From contig NZ_AP022593.1 in the NCBI RefSeq assembly GCF_010731815.2, forward strand, positions 3,038,001 through 3,102,000: a DNA stretch of 64,000 nt, read 5' to 3'. Source of the stretch: Mycolicibacterium arabiense. GTDB lineage: Bacteria > Actinomycetota > Actinomycetes > Mycobacteriales > Mycobacteriaceae. Shown here one piece after another: positions 61,982-64,000 of the stretch; position 1 is the stretch's first letter, and each line of letters starts with the position of its first letter. The notes under the pieces were generated by a model that was not told where the DNA came from, made no database searches, and worked only from the letters and a program-made list of their open reading frames with translations. A program made the translations under genes and the position numbers.

Positions 61982-63565
61982 TCACGGCGTCTCCCTCACC
62001 ACGGCGGGACTCGGATCGGGTGCCAGCCCGTCGTGCGCGAGCAGCGCATCGGCGCGCGACAGCGTCGGTCCTTCCGCGAATTGACTAAGCATCGCCCAGG
62101 GAATGGGCAGAGCAGGCGTCGTCAGACCCAGTGCCGAGAGGGCGTCGGTTCCGTCCTGTCCGGCGGCGTCCTGATCGATGCCGTAGCGCACCCCGGTGTC
62201 GCTGATCCAGAACACCGATCCGGCAGCGGGCGAAGCCGGCTGCTGCCGGACGTCCTGCCCGACGGTCTGCACCAGGAAGCCGGTGCCGGGTGCGGCGACC
62301 ACGCGGTTGGCTGTCGTGCCCGTGCCTGCGCCAACGAGCTGGATCGGGCGCAGCCCGTCCTCTACGGGAAGTGCTGCGCCGGACAGCAGTTCGAGCGAAC
62401 CACTCGTCGCGTCGACCGGGTGGTCCCAGTGTGCGCACGTCAGCGGCGATGCGGCCGCGTCCACCAGCGTGACGGGCTCACTGGGATAGGCGTCGACGTC
62501 GATGGCGCGGGACACCGGCAACCGGGAGACCTCGTCGGCGCCGAGCCGCGGCGGCTGGTCCAGCCCGTGGGAATCGCTGTTGCGCAGGATGGCCGCCACC
62601 ACTGGCGAGATCGGCTGCAGCCCATCGGTGAGCACTGCGTAGTGGCGCAGCGTGTTGTCGGCGTCGAAGGCGGCGACGACACCGCCGACCGGCGCGGGCA
62701 CCGGGAAGCCCGGTTGCGAACCGGCTCCGGGGATGGCCGGCACGCGCAGTGCCGGCGCCTCGGGCACGGCGTTGAAGAGGCCCGGCGAAATCGCCCGAGG
62801 CTCGGGCAGATCGGCGTTGAGGCCCAGCGCGCCGGTCACGGCGCGGTCGTTGAGATCGATCTGGCTCCGTCGGCCCTGCCACAGCAGCCAGGTGCCCGCG
62901 TTGGGGCCACCGTCGTTGCGGACCAACACCGCATCCTGGTCCGGCAGTGTGGCGGCACGCTCGCTGTCGTCCGCGCCCGAGTCGTTTGCCAAGGGCCCAG
63001 CGATCACCGTGACGCCCACGGCGGAACCCGAGGCGGCATCGCACACCGTCCAGTCGGCGTCGCTCGCGGTGCTCTGCACCATTCGCTCCGGCGCACCGGG
63101 AATGCCGATCAGGTTGCCGCGCGGGAATTGATCGATCTCGCTGCTCTTGACCATGGTCGGGTTGTCGGCCCGGTTGGCGATGAGGCGGGCCGAGGTCAGG
63201 TTGAGCACGGGATGAACCTGCTCGCCGAGACGCACGTACAGCGCGGCGGTGTCCCGGTCGGCCAGAATGGCGCTGTCGCCCGCATCGCCCGCGGGCCGGA
63301 TCAGCGAGAAGATGAAGCATCCCGCCAGGCCGGTGATGAGCAGCAGCGCGCCGACGAGCACGGAACGGGACTGGGTCCGCAGCGGATCGACGAGCATCCG
63401 CGTGTCGTGCAGTGCGACTCCGGATGCGATGCGGCGCTGGATGAATCGCCATCCCGACACCTGGTGGCGGGTGACGAAACCGCGACGGTAGGCCACCCGC
63501 TCGGGGTTGTCGTTGTCCGGCGTGCGCGACGTGAACGTGCGGCGGTCGCCCTGCTGCTCGCTCAT
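61982..63565 (-). CDS. eccB3: ESX-3 membrane protein EccB3
   Basis: 527 aa. One membrane helix near residues 68-90 (SVLVGALLLITGLAGCFIFSLI) followed by a large periplasmic domain (LYVRLGEQVHPVLNLTSARLI, SEIDQFPRGNLIGIPGAP, GVRYGIDQD, PWAMLSQFAEGPTLSRADALLAHDGL). It forms the periplasmic part of the ESX-3 core; the cytosolic head MSEQQGDRRTF...FVTRHQVSGWRFIQRR is typical. ATGA overlap with eccA3. Confidence 0.96.
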   Translation of the reverse strand: MSEQQGDRRTFTSRTPDNDNPERVAYRRGFVTRHQVSGWRFIQRRIASGVALHDTRMLVDPLRTQSRSVLVGALLLITGLAGCFIFSLIRPAGDAGDSAILADRDTAALYVRLGEQVHPVLNLTSARLIANRADNPTMVKSSEIDQFPRGNLIGIPGAPERMVQSTASDADWTVCDAASGSAVGVTVIAGPLANDSGADDSERAATLPDQDAVLVRNDGGPNAGTWLLWQGRRSQIDLNDRAVTGALGLNADLPEPRAISPGLFNAVPEAPALRVPAIPGAGSQPGFPVPAPVGGVVAAFDADNTLRHYAVLTDGLQPISPVVAAILRNSDSHGLDQPPRLGADEVSRLPVSRAIDVDAYPSEPVTLVDAAASPLTCAHWDHPVDATSGSLELLSGAALPVEDGLRPIQLVGAGTGTTANRVVAAPGTGFLVQTVGQDVRQQPASPAAGSVFWISDTGVRYGIDQDAAGQDGTDALSALGLTTPALPIPWAMLSQFAEGPTLSRADALLAHDGLAPDPSPAVVRETP

Positions 63566-64000
63566 GCGGGCACCTCGAGGCCGAGGCCGCGCAGCAACGG
63601 AATGGCCGAGTTGTTCACGTCGGTGTCGGTGATGGTCATCAACTCGTCGTCGGTGAAGTCCTCGGAGTCGGAGTGGTCCAGCCGGTACTCGCGCTCCTCC
63701 TCCGCTCGTTCGACCAGGTTGCGGACGAAGCGGCCGTTGCCCGCGATGTCGAGGCTGCGGCGGGCAACCCCGTTCGCGTCGGGCATGGTGGCCGTCGCGA
63801 GGTGGGCGAAAAGTCTCTCCATGTGCTCGCGTGCGGCTTCTTCGAAGATGCTGTCGCGCTTCTCAGCCATGCGCATCGCGATCTCGACGAGTTCGTGCGA
63901 CGAGTAGGACGGGAAGTCGATGCTGCGGGTGAAGCGCGAACGCAGGCCCTCGTTGGTGTCGAGGAAGTTGTCGAGGTCGGCGCGGTAGCCGGCGACGATG
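63562..64000 (-). CDS. eccA3: ESX-3 AAA ATPase EccA3, C-terminal part only
   Basis: The last 145 or so residues of EccA3; the 5' part lies beyond the window. Readable sequence includes IVAGYRADLDNFLDTNEGLRSRFTRSIDFPSYS, the AAA sensor-1/arginine-finger region (GLRSRF), and the ending IPLLRGLGLEVPA. EccA is a cytosolic hexameric ATPase that aids release of PE-PPE from EspG. The promoter expected upstream (iron/zinc-regulated in other species) is not in the window. Confidence 0.94.
   Translation of the reverse strand, partial: IVAGYRADLDNFLDTNEGLRSRFTRSIDFPSYSSHELVEIAMRMAEKRDSIFEEAAREHMERLFAHLATATMPDANGVARRSLDIAGNGRFVRNLVERAEEEREYRLDHSDSEDFTDDELMTITDTDVNNSAIPLLRGLGLEVPA

Noticed and set aside
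63562..64000. Iron- or zinc-responsive promoter of the ESX-3 operon
   Set aside because: It would lie upstream of eccA3, beyond the window's right edge; nothing similar was found inside the operon.

Overview
The window is visibly GC-rich actinobacterial DNA. Its right third is an ESX-3 type VII secretion locus with PE, PPE and EsxG/EsxH genes, followed by a tam / Rv0293c-like / trehalose sulfotransferase / sulfatase neighbourhood that matches the Mycobacterium tuberculosis Rv0282-Rv0296c order as I remember it. Extra material (an EcoRV-like restriction system, a cellulose-synthase-like enzyme, cysDNC, several operons of environmental type) points to a free-living, probably fast-growing Mycolicibacterium. 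No rRNA, tRNA, CRISPR array, transposase or prophage was seen. Genes are packed tightly, with many 4-nt (ATGA/GTGA) or 8-nt start/stop overlaps, so operons can be read with fair confidence.

Layout. 1-4.1 kb: a truncated GT4 glycosyltransferase and a GpgS-like GT2 on the minus strand, divergent from a Gfo/Idh/MocA oxidoreductase and an MDR dehydrogenase, with a perfect 18-bp palindrome between them. 4.2-10.4 kb: a polysaccharide island. A five-gene minus-strand operon (GH26-like hydrolase, GAF-PP2C phosphatase, BcsA-like GT2 synthase, STAS anti-anti-sigma protein, anti-sigma-type HATPase kinase) faces a plus-strand pair (Thr-rich membrane protein, lipoprotein GH26 paralog). 10.4-15.5 kb: an XRE regulator divergent from a secreted glycine-rich PGRS-like protein that lacks a PE domain, with a strong dyad between them; then a secreted ARB-07466-like protein and a GNAT/autoinducer-synthase-like protein with a dyad-rich upstream region. 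16.1-17.9 kb: a PAS-GGDEF diguanylate cyclase.

17.9-21.8 kb: an Asp23/Gls24 envelope-stress cluster (AmaP-like, DUF6286-like, DUF2273-like, J-domain-motif and Asp23 proteins) divergent from an ECF sigma factor and another Asp23-like protein. A 56-bp tandem duplication inside it creates an in-line mini-ORF. 21.8-23.7 kb: an EcoRV-fold restriction endonuclease, three bases behind the Asp23-like gene, and a C5-cytosine methyltransferase. 23.9-29.5 kb: a complete peptide/oligopeptide ABC transporter operon. 29.5-41 kb: housekeeping and accessory genes (Hsp70-like membrane protein with a poly-Thr tail, L,D-transpeptidase, ArsR/SRPBCC pair, PAP2-lipid kinase fusion, PAP2 phosphatase, NCS1 permease with a Cys-rich tail, YchJ protein, 13E12/HNH protein).

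41.2-46.2 kb: a sulfur module (sulfatase, Stf0, CysD, CysNC) that could release sulfate, activate it to PAPS and transfer it to trehalose. 46.2-50.7 kb: tam, a receptor Ser/Thr kinase, a frameshifted amidohydrolase and an alpha/beta hydrolase. 50.7-64 kb: ESX-3 in the order eccA3(partial)-eccB3-eccC3-PE5-PPE4-esxG-esxH-espG3-eccD3-mycP3-eccE3 on the minus strand. The best candidate for an undescribed system is the 4.2-10.4 kb island, where a complete phosphatase/STAS/kinase partner switch is translationally coupled to a beta-glycan synthase with an unusual helical insertion, and no sigma factor is present.
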